Position numbers and translations under genes: made by a program
Notes under the pieces: model-generated
Seen by the model: only the letters and a program-made list of their open reading frames with translations
The model's database searches: none
What the model was told of the DNA's origin: nothing
Source: Deltaproteobacteria bacterium
Lineage (GTDB): Bacteria; Desulfobacterota; DSM-4660; Desulfatiglandales; HGW-15
Length of the DNA: 6,812 nucleotides
NCBI GenBank assembly: GCA_020342025.1
Contig: CP070840.1
Location: forward strand, 60,712 to 67,523
Reading direction: 5' to 3'
Part shown: positions 1-6,252 of the stretch, one piece after another
How positions within the stretch are numbered: the stretch's first letter is position 1
Layout of the letters: the number at the start of each line of letters is the position of its first letter

Positions 1-103
1 CTCTCCAATCGCCCGTCTTGAGCTCAATAAGTTCTGTGGCAATAGGACAGAGATCATTGGGAATTTTGGATTCGTCAAAGGGTTTCCGCGCCTGGCGTCT
101 CAT
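1..103 (-). CDS. 2-oxoacid:ferredoxin oxidoreductase, delta (ferredoxin-like) subunit, N-terminal part (PorD-like)
   Basis: Only the first 34 codons lie in the window; the gene continues past the left edge. The peptide begins MRRQARKPFDESK and ends at the edge with LKTGDWR. A TG-x-WR element just before the first cluster-binding cysteines is usual in delta subunits of pyruvate/2-oxoacid:ferredoxin oxidoreductases, small proteins carrying two [4Fe-4S] clusters that pass electrons to ferredoxin. The Cys motifs themselves lie outside the window, so the call rests on this short N-terminus and on position directly after the gamma subunit, the porC-porD order seen in four-subunit enzymes. The ATG (103-101) overlaps the gamma-subunit TGA (102-100) in an ATGA junction, which points to translational coupling. 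A strong ribosome site, GAGGAGG at 114-108, lies 4 nt upstream. Catalytic alpha and beta subunits would be expected further left. Confidence 0.75.
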   Translation of the reverse strand, partial: MRRQARKPFDESKIPNDLCPIATELIELKTGDWR

Positions 104-672
104 GATGCCTCCTCTCTATCAAGTTCAAAGACAGTGGTTTCTTCAAATCCGCGTTGCACGGCCTCAATGTTTTTGTCCAATGCTGCATCTCGAAAGGCCA
201 CCGTTTCCATCCCCTTATGTAATGAATCCAGGGAGACCAAGCCGGTCGTTTTGGCAAAGGATCCTAGCATGATGGAATTGGTAATCGTGCGGCCAAAGAC
301 CTCTAGGGCGATCCCAAAGGCATCGCAGAGCCCTACTTTGGACACGGTTTCCGGCACCTGCAACTGGTCCAAGGATTTCTTTGTGGCCTGAACCCAGACA
401 CCCTTCGGACGGAGGCCTGAGAAGATGTCCACAGCCCGAGGAAGGGTCGGATCGATGCATAGGATAAAATTGGGGTTGTAGATGTTGGTGGTCTGACGAA
501 TGAGCTTATCGTCAACCCTGAGAAACGCCGCTACGGGCGCTCCACGCCGTTCAAAGCCGAAGGAGGGAATAGCCTTTACAAATCTCCCCTCTTCCACCAG
601 CGCCTTGGCCAAAATCTTTGAAGCCAGCACTGCCCCTTGGCCACCTCTACCATGAATTCGGATCTCATACAT
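100..672 (-). CDS. 2-oxoacid:ferredoxin oxidoreductase, gamma subunit (PorC/PorG-like)
   Basis: This is a 190-residue protein of the pyruvate/ketoisovalerate ferredoxin oxidoreductase gamma family, the usual length for a stand-alone subunit. The cytoplasmic enzyme converts a 2-oxoacid plus CoA to acyl-CoA, CO2 and reduced ferredoxin. The N-terminus has the family's glycine-rich signature (IRIHGRGGQGAVLASKILA, about residues 4-22), followed by SFGFERRGAPVAAFLR at about 37-52 and NPNFILCIDPTL further on, all typical. The ATG at 672 is preferred over an in-frame GTG at 684: GGAG at 688-685 lies about 11 nt before the ATG but would abut the GTG, and family members start right at this motif. The stop overlaps the start of the delta subunit. 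The substrate (pyruvate, branched-chain 2-oxoacid, 2-oxoglutarate or indolepyruvate) cannot be told from this subunit, so no symbol is given. A 156-nt leader with a candidate promoter separates it from the upstream amidohydrolase gene. Confidence 0.92.
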   Translation of the reverse strand: MYEIRIHGRGGQGAVLASKILAKALVEEGRFVKAIPSFGFERRGAPVAAFLRVDDKLIRQTTNIYNPNFILCIDPTLPRAVDIFSGLRPKGVWVQATKKSLDQLQVPETVSKVGLCDAFGIALEVFGRTITNSIMLGSFAKTTGLVSLDSLHKGMETVAFRDAALDKNIEAVQRGFEETTVFELDREEAS

Positions 673-729
673 CTTTGTTACCACTCCATGGACTTCTGAC
701 CGGGTTGTGGTTTATTCTCGAAAACGGAT

Positions 730-746
730 CTATCGGTCCTCGATAG
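730..746. repeat. Perfect inverted repeat in the leader of the oxidoreductase gamma gene
   Basis: CTATCG and CGATAG form 6-bp perfect arms around a 5-nt spacer (GTCCT). Allowing one bulged base (729), the outer GGA (726-728) and TCC (747-749) extend the stem to nine pairs. In the direction of the gamma gene it starts about 23 nt beyond the end of a TATAAT box at 774-769, so it would lie in the early transcribed leader. It could be an operator or an RNA hairpin; the sequence does not decide between them. Confidence 0.4.
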
Positions 747-768
747 TCCCAATTCCTACCATAGCACT

Positions 769-774
769 ATTATA
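769..774 (-). promoter_or_regulatory. Candidate -10 box for the porC-porD-like genes
   Basis: Read on the minus strand this is an exact TATAAT, about 100 nt before the gamma-subunit start and about 55 nt after the amidohydrolase stop. At spacings of 16-18 nt no good -35 box is present (the 17-nt hexamer is GGCAGA). The -35 position coincides with the inverted repeat at 791-811, which would suit an activator-dependent promoter. It is called from one hexamer and its position only. Confidence 0.4.
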
Positions 775-790
775 CGTGCAGCACAAATGA

Positions 791-811
791 TTCTGCCCTT
801 ATAGGGAAGAA
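791..811. repeat. Inverted repeat at the -35 position between amidohydrolase and gamma-subunit genes
   Basis: TTCT-G-CCCT / AGGG-A-AGAA around a 3-nt centre (TAT) pairs at eight of nine positions. It starts 17 nt after the amidohydrolase stop codon on the minus strand and overlaps the -35 area of the TATAAT box at 774-769. As RNA it could be a short hairpin, but no run of U follows, so a factor-independent terminator is unlikely. An operator is the alternative reading. Confidence 0.35.
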
Positions 812-828
812 ATTCAGCACGGTTCTCA

Positions 829-2571
829 TTAGACGAGCAATTGGACAAACTGTCCAGTCTTCACATCCACCAGACCGTCCTCTGAGATTCGCAGGAATGG
901 AATGGCTGGGGTGGTTAGGGTTGCCAGGGTGAGGGCCGCATCGGGATAAGGAAAACCCAAATCCTCTGCCTTTTTTTGAATGGCGTCCAGCCTCTGAGCC
1001 GTTTCCTCCATATCGAGGTTCGTCATGAGCCCGCCTATGGGTAGGGGCAGTTCGGCCTGCCTTTGCCCGTCGACACAGAAGACAACCCCTCCCCCCAGTT
1101 CAGATATCCGGTTTACGGCCAAGGCCATATCTCCTTCGTTTGCCCCGACCACCGTGATGCCAAAGGTCTCCCAAACCACGCTTGTCGCAAGGGCCCCAGC
1201 TTGAAACCCATGTCCCTTGATAAAACCAGTAAAGGTCCTCCCATCACAGGAGGTGTGCGCCACTTTCAGCAGATCATGTCCAGGATCCGCTTTGAGCTCG
1301 CCATTCTGGGGCGTAAGATCGAGAAAGGCTTCTCTGGTCACGAGTTCACTCACTTGATCCATCACCCTGACTTTAAAAGCATTCTTCCCCCCTATTCGCA
1401 CGGTGAAGTCAGACGCATTCACACTGATTCCCTCGAGGCCCTTTAATGGAAGTGAGACTTCACGGGGATTGACCTTTAATTCACCGTCTTGGGCGATGAT
1501 CAAACCTTTGCTTATAACAGTCTCCGCCTTAATGGTTTGGAGGTGGGGTATGATCAGAATGTCTGCATGCTTTCCCGGAGCAATGCCGCCGAGAATATTG
1601 TCAAGACCAAAGTGTTCGGCAGGATTGAGGGTGGCCATCTGAATGGAAACGATGGGATCAAAGCCCACATCGATGGCCCGCTGAACGATAGGTTCCATAT
1701 ACCCATTCTTTATGAGATCCCTCGGATCAATTCCATCACCCACCAAAGCGAGACGCCTAAAATCAAGGGGCAGGTCCTTTATTTTGGCAATCGCCTCCAG
1801 CTCTCTTCGGACGCTGCCTTCCCGGATCATCACGTACATCCCGAGCCGCAGTTTTTCCAGCGCTTCATCCGCGCTGATGGACTCATGGCAAGAAGAGACA
1901 CCAAAGTCTGCATAGGCCGAGAGTTTCTCGGCCCGACAACCTGCTGCATGTCCTTCTACGGTCTTTCTCAGCCGTAGCGCCTCCGCTGAAAGGGCAGCAA
2001 AATCCGTATCTCCCCGTAGAACTTCTTGCCAGAACCCCTCCCCAACGCCCAGAACATCATCCCTTCTAAGGATTTCCATGAGATGATCAAGGCTGCTAGC
2101 CCTTTTTTGAGCGTCTTTGCTAAAACTGATGGATGGGGGAACCGTAGCGAAAACCTTTATGGGCTGGTCCTGTAAATTATCAAGAAAGTGAACAAGTCCC
2201 GAATGTCCTAGCGGATAGATGAGCTCCATGATCTCCGTGATAATTGTGGTCGTCCCGCCTTTCATTGCGTACCGGAGGACTTCGTCGGGCCTGCCATATA
2301 AAATCATGTGGGCATGGCCATCCACAAAACCGGGTATCACAACCTTGCCAGAGGCATCAATAACTTCTGTATCAGGGCCGATGGTGCGACTCGCATCCGG
2401 GCCCACATAGGCGATCCAATGTCCCTTAATGGCGACTGAATGCCCCTTGAGCAGTTCGCCGCTATAAACATTGACCAGGTCCCCACCGGATATGACCAGA
2501 TCGGCCTTTTCTTCCCCCAGGCATACCCGCTTCAGCATTTCCATATCCTTCGGTTTCAGAGAATCCGCCAT
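829..2571 (-). CDS. Divergent adenine-deaminase-family amidohydrolase
   Basis: This 580-residue protein has the size and architecture of bacterial adenine deaminase (Ade, COG1001): a small beta-sandwich start (ADLVISGGDLVNVYSGEL, about 23-40), a metal-dependent amidohydrolase barrel (about 78-360) and the adenine deaminase C-terminal domain (about 400-575). Family landmarks are PGFVDGHAHM (H86, H88), GGTTT (105-109), VEGHAAG (H208), SSCHE (H229), EALEKLRLGMYVMIREGS (236-253), NPAEHFGL and GGIAPGKHADI. Several active-site motifs differ from what I recall of true adenine deaminases: the HE of the conserved PHE is ME (about 115-116), SDHE is SCHE, and the TDDR-type motif is VGDG (D279). It is therefore probably a hydrolase of a related amidine, purine or ring substrate rather than a confirmed adenine deaminase. 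The ATG at 2571 has GAGGGGGAG immediately upstream (2580-2572). It lies 48 nt downstream of the FMN dehydrogenase gene, likely in the same transcript. Confidence 0.85.
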   Translation of the reverse strand: MADSLKPKDMEMLKRVCLGEEKADLVISGGDLVNVYSGELLKGHSVAIKGHWIAYVGPDASRTIGPDTEVIDASGKVVIPGFVDGHAHMILYGRPDEVLRYAMKGGTTTIITEIMELIYPLGHSGLVHFLDNLQDQPIKVFATVPPSISFSKDAQKRASSLDHLMEILRRDDVLGVGEGFWQEVLRGDTDFAALSAEALRLRKTVEGHAAGCRAEKLSAYADFGVSSCHESISADEALEKLRLGMYVMIREGSVRRELEAIAKIKDLPLDFRRLALVGDGIDPRDLIKNGYMEPIVQRAIDVGFDPIVSIQMATLNPAEHFGLDNILGGIAPGKHADILIIPHLQTIKAETVISKGLIIAQDGELKVNPREVSLPLKGLEGISVNASDFTVRIGGKNAFKVRVMDQVSELVTREAFLDLTPQNGELKADPGHDLLKVAHTSCDGRTFTGFIKGHGFQAGALATSVVWETFGITVVGANEGDMALAVNRISELGGGVVFCVDGQRQAELPLPIGGLMTNLDMEETAQRLDAIQKKAEDLGFPYPDAALTLATLTTPAIPFLRISEDGLVDVKTGQFVQLLV

Positions 2572-2619
2572 CTCCCCCTCAAAAAATGATTCTATTGTCC
2601 TGTATTATATATTCCTGAC

Positions 2620-3654
2620 TTATTCGGCCCGGCAGACCAGGTCTGGACTCAGGTCCCGCACGCTGGTCTTTCCGCAAAGGGCCAGACACGTGGCGATCTC
2701 ATGGCTGAGAATCTGTAGTGTCCGATCAACCCCGGCAGCCCCGTCAGCAGCCAGCCCCCAGAGGGCCGTTTTACCAATGGCCACCACCTTTGCTCCCAAG
2801 GCAATGCCTTTGACAATATCGGTGCCGCGAGAGAAACCCCCGTCGATCATGATTTCTGCCCTGCCGTCCACCGCCTCGACAATCTCGGGCAGCACGTCGA
2901 TGGTCCCCAAGGTGTGATCCAACTGTCGTCCTCCGTGATTAGAGACCCAGATAATCTCGACCCCCGCCTCCACGGCGAGTCGGGCATCTTCTGCCGTCAT
3001 GATGCCTTTCAAGCCAAAGGGTACGGAGAGGATTTCTTGCAGCCAAGCCACATCGTCCCAGGTCAGTCTTTCTGAATACGACTCTTCTTTAGGACGGTGA
3101 TGGGGTGCCACATCCATGGCTGAACGGGGATCATAGCGTCGTCTAATGTCTCGCTCCCGACGCCCATAGACCGCCAGGTCGACGGTAAGACAAACGGCAT
3201 GATATCCTGAGGCCTCCACACGCCCCAAGAGGTCCTGCACCCAGGATCGTGGACCGAAATGGTACAACTGGAAGAACAACGGCCCACCGGCTTCCTTTGC
3301 CACCTCTTCCACCGACCAACCCGTGACCCCGCTGACCACGGCCAAAGTGCCGCTTGGACCAGCCCCTCTTACCATTTCACAGTCGCCCCGGGGGTGAAAG
3401 AGGACGAGGCCTCCTATTGGCGAAATTGCCAGGGGAGTGGGTAACCGTAAACCGGCGAAGGTTGTGCTCAGATCTCTGTGACTCACATCAACCAGCACAC
3501 GTGGACGAAGGGCCAGCCTGCCCAGAGCCTGGCGGTTGCGTTGTAGGCTCGTTTCTGTCTCCGCGCCGCCTGCACCGAAATCCCACACTTGAGGGGGGAG
3601 TGCGTTCTTGGCGGCATGTTCGATTTCAGGCAAGGTCATAAAGCGTTCTGACAT
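2620..3654 (-). CDS. FMN-dependent 2-hydroxyacid dehydrogenase/oxidase (lactate/glycolate oxidase family)
   Basis: This 344-residue flavoprotein belongs to the (S)-2-hydroxyacid oxidizing FMN family (glycolate oxidase, L-lactate dehydrogenase, mandelate dehydrogenase), which oxidizes 2-hydroxyacids to 2-oxoacids. Visible landmarks: QLYHFG (Y131), CLTVDLAVYGRRERDIR (D159, then Arg-rich), LKGI (K216), the signature WVSNHGGRQLDHT with catalytic H240 and R243, and the phosphate-binding IMIDGGFSRGTDIVKGIALGA (268-288). The N-terminal substrate-side Tyr of glycolate oxidase (DYY) appears as Phe (WDFGAGGAETE, F26). No signal peptide or membrane segment is seen, so it is probably cytoplasmic; its length is slightly below the family average. 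ATG 3654 is chosen over an in-frame TTG at 3660 because AAGGGGAG (3668-3661) lies 6 nt from the ATG but touches the TTG. It lies 51 nt downstream of the response regulator and 48 nt upstream of the amidohydrolase. The substrate is unknown; a product feeding the neighbouring 2-oxoacid oxidoreductase is plausible. Confidence 0.9.
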   Translation of the reverse strand: MSERFMTLPEIEHAAKNALPPQVWDFGAGGAETETSLQRNRQALGRLALRPRVLVDVSHRDLSTTFAGLRLPTPLAISPIGGLVLFHPRGDCEMVRGAGPSGTLAVVSGVTGWSVEEVAKEAGGPLFFQLYHFGPRSWVQDLLGRVEASGYHAVCLTVDLAVYGRRERDIRRRYDPRSAMDVAPHHRPKEESYSERLTWDDVAWLQEILSVPFGLKGIMTAEDARLAVEAGVEIIWVSNHGGRQLDHTLGTIDVLPEIVEAVDGRAEIMIDGGFSRGTDIVKGIALGAKVVAIGKTALWGLAADGAAGVDRTLQILSHEIATCLALCGKTSVRDLSPDLVCRAE

Positions 3655-3705
3655 GAGCAACTCCCCTTTCTTTCATCAACCGTTCTTTCCTTTGGCCTTG
3701 GGCCT

Positions 3706-4197
3706 TCATATGTAATACCTGAACTTATCCCAAAATTCCTTGTCCTTATCTTTCCAATCTTCGCCGAATTTCTTATCGTAATAGGTCCCCCACCGGTCAA
3801 GCCAACGCCACCAAAAATGCTTCCCCTTTTCTTTGGCTTCCAATATTTCCTCAAGGAAAGTGGCGATGTTGGCCATTTCTTCTTTAGGCAAATAAGAAGC
3901 CGCGCCTTCTTTATATGATTTCACGATGTTCTCAGGACTCAGGGCATGGGCGGTCAACATGACGGCTATCACCTCTTTATCCCGAGCAATCTCCAATAAT
4001 TCAAAACCCTCGACTCCCATGATGTCCAGAATGGCCAGATCAAAATATTCGAACTCCAGAAGTTTTTTGGCCTCTTCAAAGCTGGAGGCTTTGGATACAT
4101 CACACATGGAAAGCAACTCCTCTAAGGTCTCCAAAACATCTGGCTCATCGTCGACGATGAGTATTTTTTTGCCTTCTAATCTTTTTTTGCTTGTCAT
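3706..4197 (-). CDS. CheY-like single-domain response regulator with Trp-rich C-terminal tail
   Basis: This 163-residue protein has a receiver domain at residues 10-123: acidic pair D16/D17 in KILIVDDEPDVLETL, phosphoacceptor D58 in LAILDIMG, T82 in MLTAHA and K105 in YLPKEE. All key residues are present, so it should accept phosphate from a histidine kinase, none of which is in the window. There is no DNA-binding or enzymatic output domain. Instead, residues 124-163 form a basic and aromatic tail with six tryptophans (129, 130, 132, 136, 148, 156), including RWLDRWGTYYDKKFG and DKDKEFWDKF. I recall similar tails on stand-alone regulators of delta-proteobacterial anaerobes; their role is not known to me. 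ATG 4197 has AGGAGG (4208-4203) 5 nt upstream. It is the first gene of the minus-strand run and may regulate or be co-expressed with the dehydrogenase and amidohydrolase that follow. Confidence 0.9.
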   Translation of the reverse strand: MTSKKRLEGKKILIVDDEPDVLETLEELLSMCDVSKASSFEEAKKLLEFEYFDLAILDIMGVEGFELLEIARDKEVIAVMLTAHALSPENIVKSYKEGAASYLPKEEMANIATFLEEILEAKEKGKHFWWRWLDRWGTYYDKKFGEDWKDKDKEFWDKFRYYI

Positions 4198-4411
4198 TAC
4201 AGCCTCCTCCTCTCCATGAAGGTGGTCTAAAACTATTTCCTTTTTTTCTTTTCAGCCCTTATCAAAATATCCCTCGGCCTTCCTCGCATGGGGAGGAAAT
4301 CGGGGATGTAAAGAAAGCGCTTCAGAGGTATCAATTAGAAAATTAAGGCCTTTTATCATTGAATCAAGAAAGGATGGGACTTACTGCTATCACACACCAC
4401 CCATCATTGCA

Positions 4412-4435
4412 ATCGTCATTTTGAAAATGTGCGAT
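4412..4435. repeat. Short interrupted palindrome, possible operator
   Basis: ATCG-T-CATTTT-G-AAAATG-TG-CGAT: the inner 13 bases are a perfect odd palindrome, and four more pairs follow after unpaired bases. It sits mid-way in the divergent intergenic region, more than 200 nt from either start codon. It could bind a dimeric regulator or form a hairpin; no regulator family can be named. Confidence 0.35.
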
Positions 4436-4505
4436 AAGCCCTACTGAAAATGCCCACCCAGCCCCTTCCCCACCCTGCTTTAGCGGGAGAGAAGACATCC
4501 ATTCA

Positions 4506-4645
4506 CTCTGAGGCAGCGGTTTATGGCTTTATTGGGTCCCGCTTTTTCACATTGTCCTTGACGCGGACCTGAATGATCTGCGATGGTCCTCCAAAGGACA
4601 AACAATGAAGGACCTCCGCATGCCTACCGAACTGTTGCCTCAGAG
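4506..4645 (+). repeat. 140-nt imperfect palindrome; possible structured leader RNA or relic of a palindromic repeat element
   Basis: The ends CTCTGAGGCA (4506-4515) and TGCCTCAGAG (4636-4645) are perfect inverted repeats. The base stem continues to 17 uninterrupted pairs (4506-4522 with 4629-4645) if three G-U pairs are allowed, which holds only for plus-strand RNA. Nested inside, in register, are GGC/GCC (4525-4527 with 4622-4624), GGGTCC/GGACCT (4534-4539 with 4610-4615), TTGTCCTT/AAGGACAA (4552-4559 with 4594-4601), GGACC/GGTCC (4565-4569 with 4585-4589) and a tip ATC-TGC-GAT (4576-4584). Altogether about 42 pairs form one rod. It ends 25 nt before the ribosome site of the DUF401 gene, so it probably lies in or beside that leader. 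No target-site duplication flanks it and it encodes no evident protein. I know no named RNA family that matches. Confidence 0.6.
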
Positions 4646-4708
4646 AGACTTACCATCAACAACTTCTATAAGGAGTCTTGAACAATTCCGGCCATCCTCA
4701 AAATATTC

Positions 4709-5968
4709 ATGGTCTTCAGCCTGATTTTGATTCTCAACAGGCTGCGTGTCCAGTTGAGCCTTTCCCTGCTTATTGGCTCCTTGCTGCTCGTCCTTTTGAC
4801 GAAATTGGGACCTGGGGCATCTATAAAGGGAGCACTTGCCGCCATATCCAGCTTGCAGACCCTCAGTCTGGCCGCTATTATTGGGCTCCTATTGATCATG
4901 AGCCATCTCATGGAAGGCTCTGGACATATGCAAAGGCTGGTGGATAGTTTTACGCGTCTTTCTAAGGATGCCCGTATTGTGGGCTCCGTCATGCCCGCCC
5001 TGATCGGGTTGCTCCCCATGCCCGGGGGGGCCCTCTTTTCCGCACCCATGGTTGAGACATCCCTTAATGAACGCTCTGTCAGCGGTGAGCAAAAGACCGT
5101 CTTGAACTATTGGTTCAGACACATATGGGAGTATTGGTGGCCACTTTATCCAGGCGTCGTCCTTGCCATCGCCCTGCTCGGGGTGGACACGTGGCGCTAT
5201 ATCTTTTTTATGGCACCCCTGACCCTGCTCTCCGTCATGGCTGGCGTTATCTTTATAATTCTGCCCCTAGGGGGGATCGAAAGTCACAGAGAGGGACATC
5301 TCACATGGTCTGAAATTAAGGGCTTTCTTTGGGAAATCATGCCCATCCTCATCGTCATTTTGGTCATCCTCCTCCTGGCCGGGTTGACGAGATTCCTTCA
5401 TCTCTTTGACATAAACATCAAGATATCGGGCGTGACCTCCATCTTGCCCGCGCTCCTGGCAGCGATCCTATGGGTATGTCTTGTCAACCACATCCCGCTC
5501 CGTCAATTTCGGGCCGCCTTCCTAGAAAAGGGTGTTCTGCCTCTGCTCATTCTTATCTTCTCAATCATGATCTTCAAGACCATCATGACCGAGAGCCAGG
5601 TGGTTACCCAGGTCAGGGACGAACTGATGGCCTACAAGATCCCCGTCTTGCTCGTTATCATGATCATGCCCTTTCTCTCCGGTTTCATCACCGGTGTGGC
5701 CATGGGATTTGTAGGGGCCTCGTTCCCCCTCATCATCCCCCTTTTTCACACGACTCAGCCCTTTGATTACATGGCTCTTGCTGCGCTGGCTTTCACGTAC
5801 GGCTATATGGGGATGATGCTCTCGCCGGTCCACCTCTGTTTGCTGGTTTCAAAAGATTACTACAAGGCGAGTCTTACGAAGAGCTATCGCTACCTTTTGC
5901 CACCGGTCATTATGGTCCTCATTGGGGTCGTGATCATGTTTTTCGGCATAAGAGCCCTCACCAGCTAG
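4709..5968 (+). CDS. DUF401 family integral membrane protein, probable transporter
   Basis: This 419-residue, very hydrophobic protein has about ten membrane segments (roughly 2-30, 47-66, 92-115, 144-160, 166-187, 207-227, 243-260, 276-292, 311-345, 355-380, 396-415). The motif LLPMPGGALFSAPMVE (101-116) and the late GYMGMMLSPVHLCLL (365-379) are marks of DUF401, a family related in fold to ion and organic-acid transporters with two repeat halves; its substrate is not established. A second Gly-rich segment (SGFITGVAMGFVGASFP, 324-340) would be the counterpart of the first motif. The annotated ATG at 4709 lacks a ribosome site. AAGGAG at 4670-4675 lies 9 nt before an in-frame ATT at 4685, after the in-frame TGA at 4679, and the added residues (IPAILKIF) fit the family N-terminus. 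Initiation may therefore be at 4685. It is the first gene of the plus-strand block, preceded by the 140-nt palindrome. Confidence 0.85.
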   Translation: MVFSLILILNRLRVQLSLSLLIGSLLLVLLTKLGPGASIKGALAAISSLQTLSLAAIIGLLLIMSHLMEGSGHMQRLVDSFTRLSKDARIVGSVMPALIGLLPMPGGALFSAPMVETSLNERSVSGEQKTVLNYWFRHIWEYWWPLYPGVVLAIALLGVDTWRYIFFMAPLTLLSVMAGVIFIILPLGGIESHREGHLTWSEIKGFLWEIMPILIVILVILLLAGLTRFLHLFDINIKISGVTSILPALLAAILWVCLVNHIPLRQFRAAFLEKGVLPLLILIFSIMIFKTIMTESQVVTQVRDELMAYKIPVLLVIMIMPFLSGFITGVAMGFVGASFPLIIPLFHTTQPFDYMALAALAFTYGYMGMMLSPVHLCLLVSKDYYKASLTKSYRYLLPPVIMVLIGVVIMFFGIRALTS

Positions 5969-6173
5969 AATTCTTGAAACATCGTTTTTCCCTAAAATAT
6001 TTGGACAGAACTGCAACAATCTCTTCAGTTGAGCCCTCGTTGAATTACTCTTGCATTTAATCACCACCCATGCTACCAAAAGAGAACACCCCGATGGACG
6101 GCTCGTCAGGCAGGTTAAATCCTTTACACATACTTTGCCCATCAATATCGGCTTCCATCAAAACTGGATACAC

Positions 6174-6186
6174 CCTCCTATGGAGG
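6174..6186 (+). repeat. Short hairpin upstream of the MoaD-like gene
   Basis: CCTCC-TAT-GGAGG, five perfect pairs around a 3-nt loop, lies about 66 nt before the start at 6253. The GGAGG arm resembles a ribosome site, but no start codon follows at a useful distance. No U-run follows, so it is not a classical terminator for the DUF401 gene. Confidence 0.3.
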
Positions 6187-6194
6187 ATTCAGAA

Positions 6195-6215
6195 AGACCT
6201 CAGATTTTTAGGTCT
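6195..6215 (+). repeat. Second hairpin in the MoaD-like gene leader
   Basis: AGACCT (6195-6200) and AGGTCT (6210-6215) are perfect 6-bp arms around a 9-nt loop ending in five T. It follows the hairpin at 6174-6186 by only 8 nt and ends about 22 nt before the AAGAGAGG ribosome site of the next gene. The tandem arrangement might be a regulatory leader; this is inference. Confidence 0.3.
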
Positions 6216-6252
6216 GCATTGATCTATGGACCTTAAGAGAGGTTTTACGGTT

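Larger units (their letters stand above)
4198..4708. other. Divergent intergenic region between response regulator and DUF401 gene
   Basis: About 510 nt with no convincing gene. It must hold the start signals of both blocks. On the minus strand a weak candidate promoter for the response regulator is TTGATA at 4334-4329 with a poor -10 (TTACAT) 17 nt further on. No good plus-strand promoter was found. It contains an imperfect palindrome around CATTTT-G-AAAATG (4412-4435), the large palindromic element at 4506-4645, and AAGGAG (4670-4675) ahead of the DUF401 gene. Confidence 0.6.

Noticed and set aside
673..684. GTG at 684 as the start of the gamma subunit
   Set aside because: The ribosome site would overlap the start; ATG 672 has proper spacing and matches the family N-terminus.
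1063..1977. Several plus-strand open frames opposite the amidohydrolase gene (for example 1063-1446 and 1489-1977)
   Set aside because: They are antisense to a well-supported coding region and show no recognisable domain.
3694..3704. GGCC-TTG-GGCC hairpin after the response regulator gene
   Set aside because: Four pairs only and no U-run on the minus-strand transcript, so a terminator is not supported.
4515..4547. Terminator-like AGCGG/CCGCT stem followed by five T
   Set aside because: The stem has only five pairs with a 19-nt loop, no gene ends upstream on that strand, and the bases take part in the larger palindrome at 4506-4645.
4506..4645. Insertion element (MITE) with terminal inverted repeats
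   Set aside because: The ends look like terminal repeats, but no direct repeat of the flanks (ending ATTCA, beginning AGACT) is present, and no second copy exists in the window. It is kept as a palindrome of unknown origin.
4678..4947. TTG-initiated 89-codon open frame beginning just after AAGGAG
   Set aside because: The ribosome site is only 2 nt from the TTG, the peptide has no recognisable domain, and it overlaps in another frame a clear membrane-protein gene.
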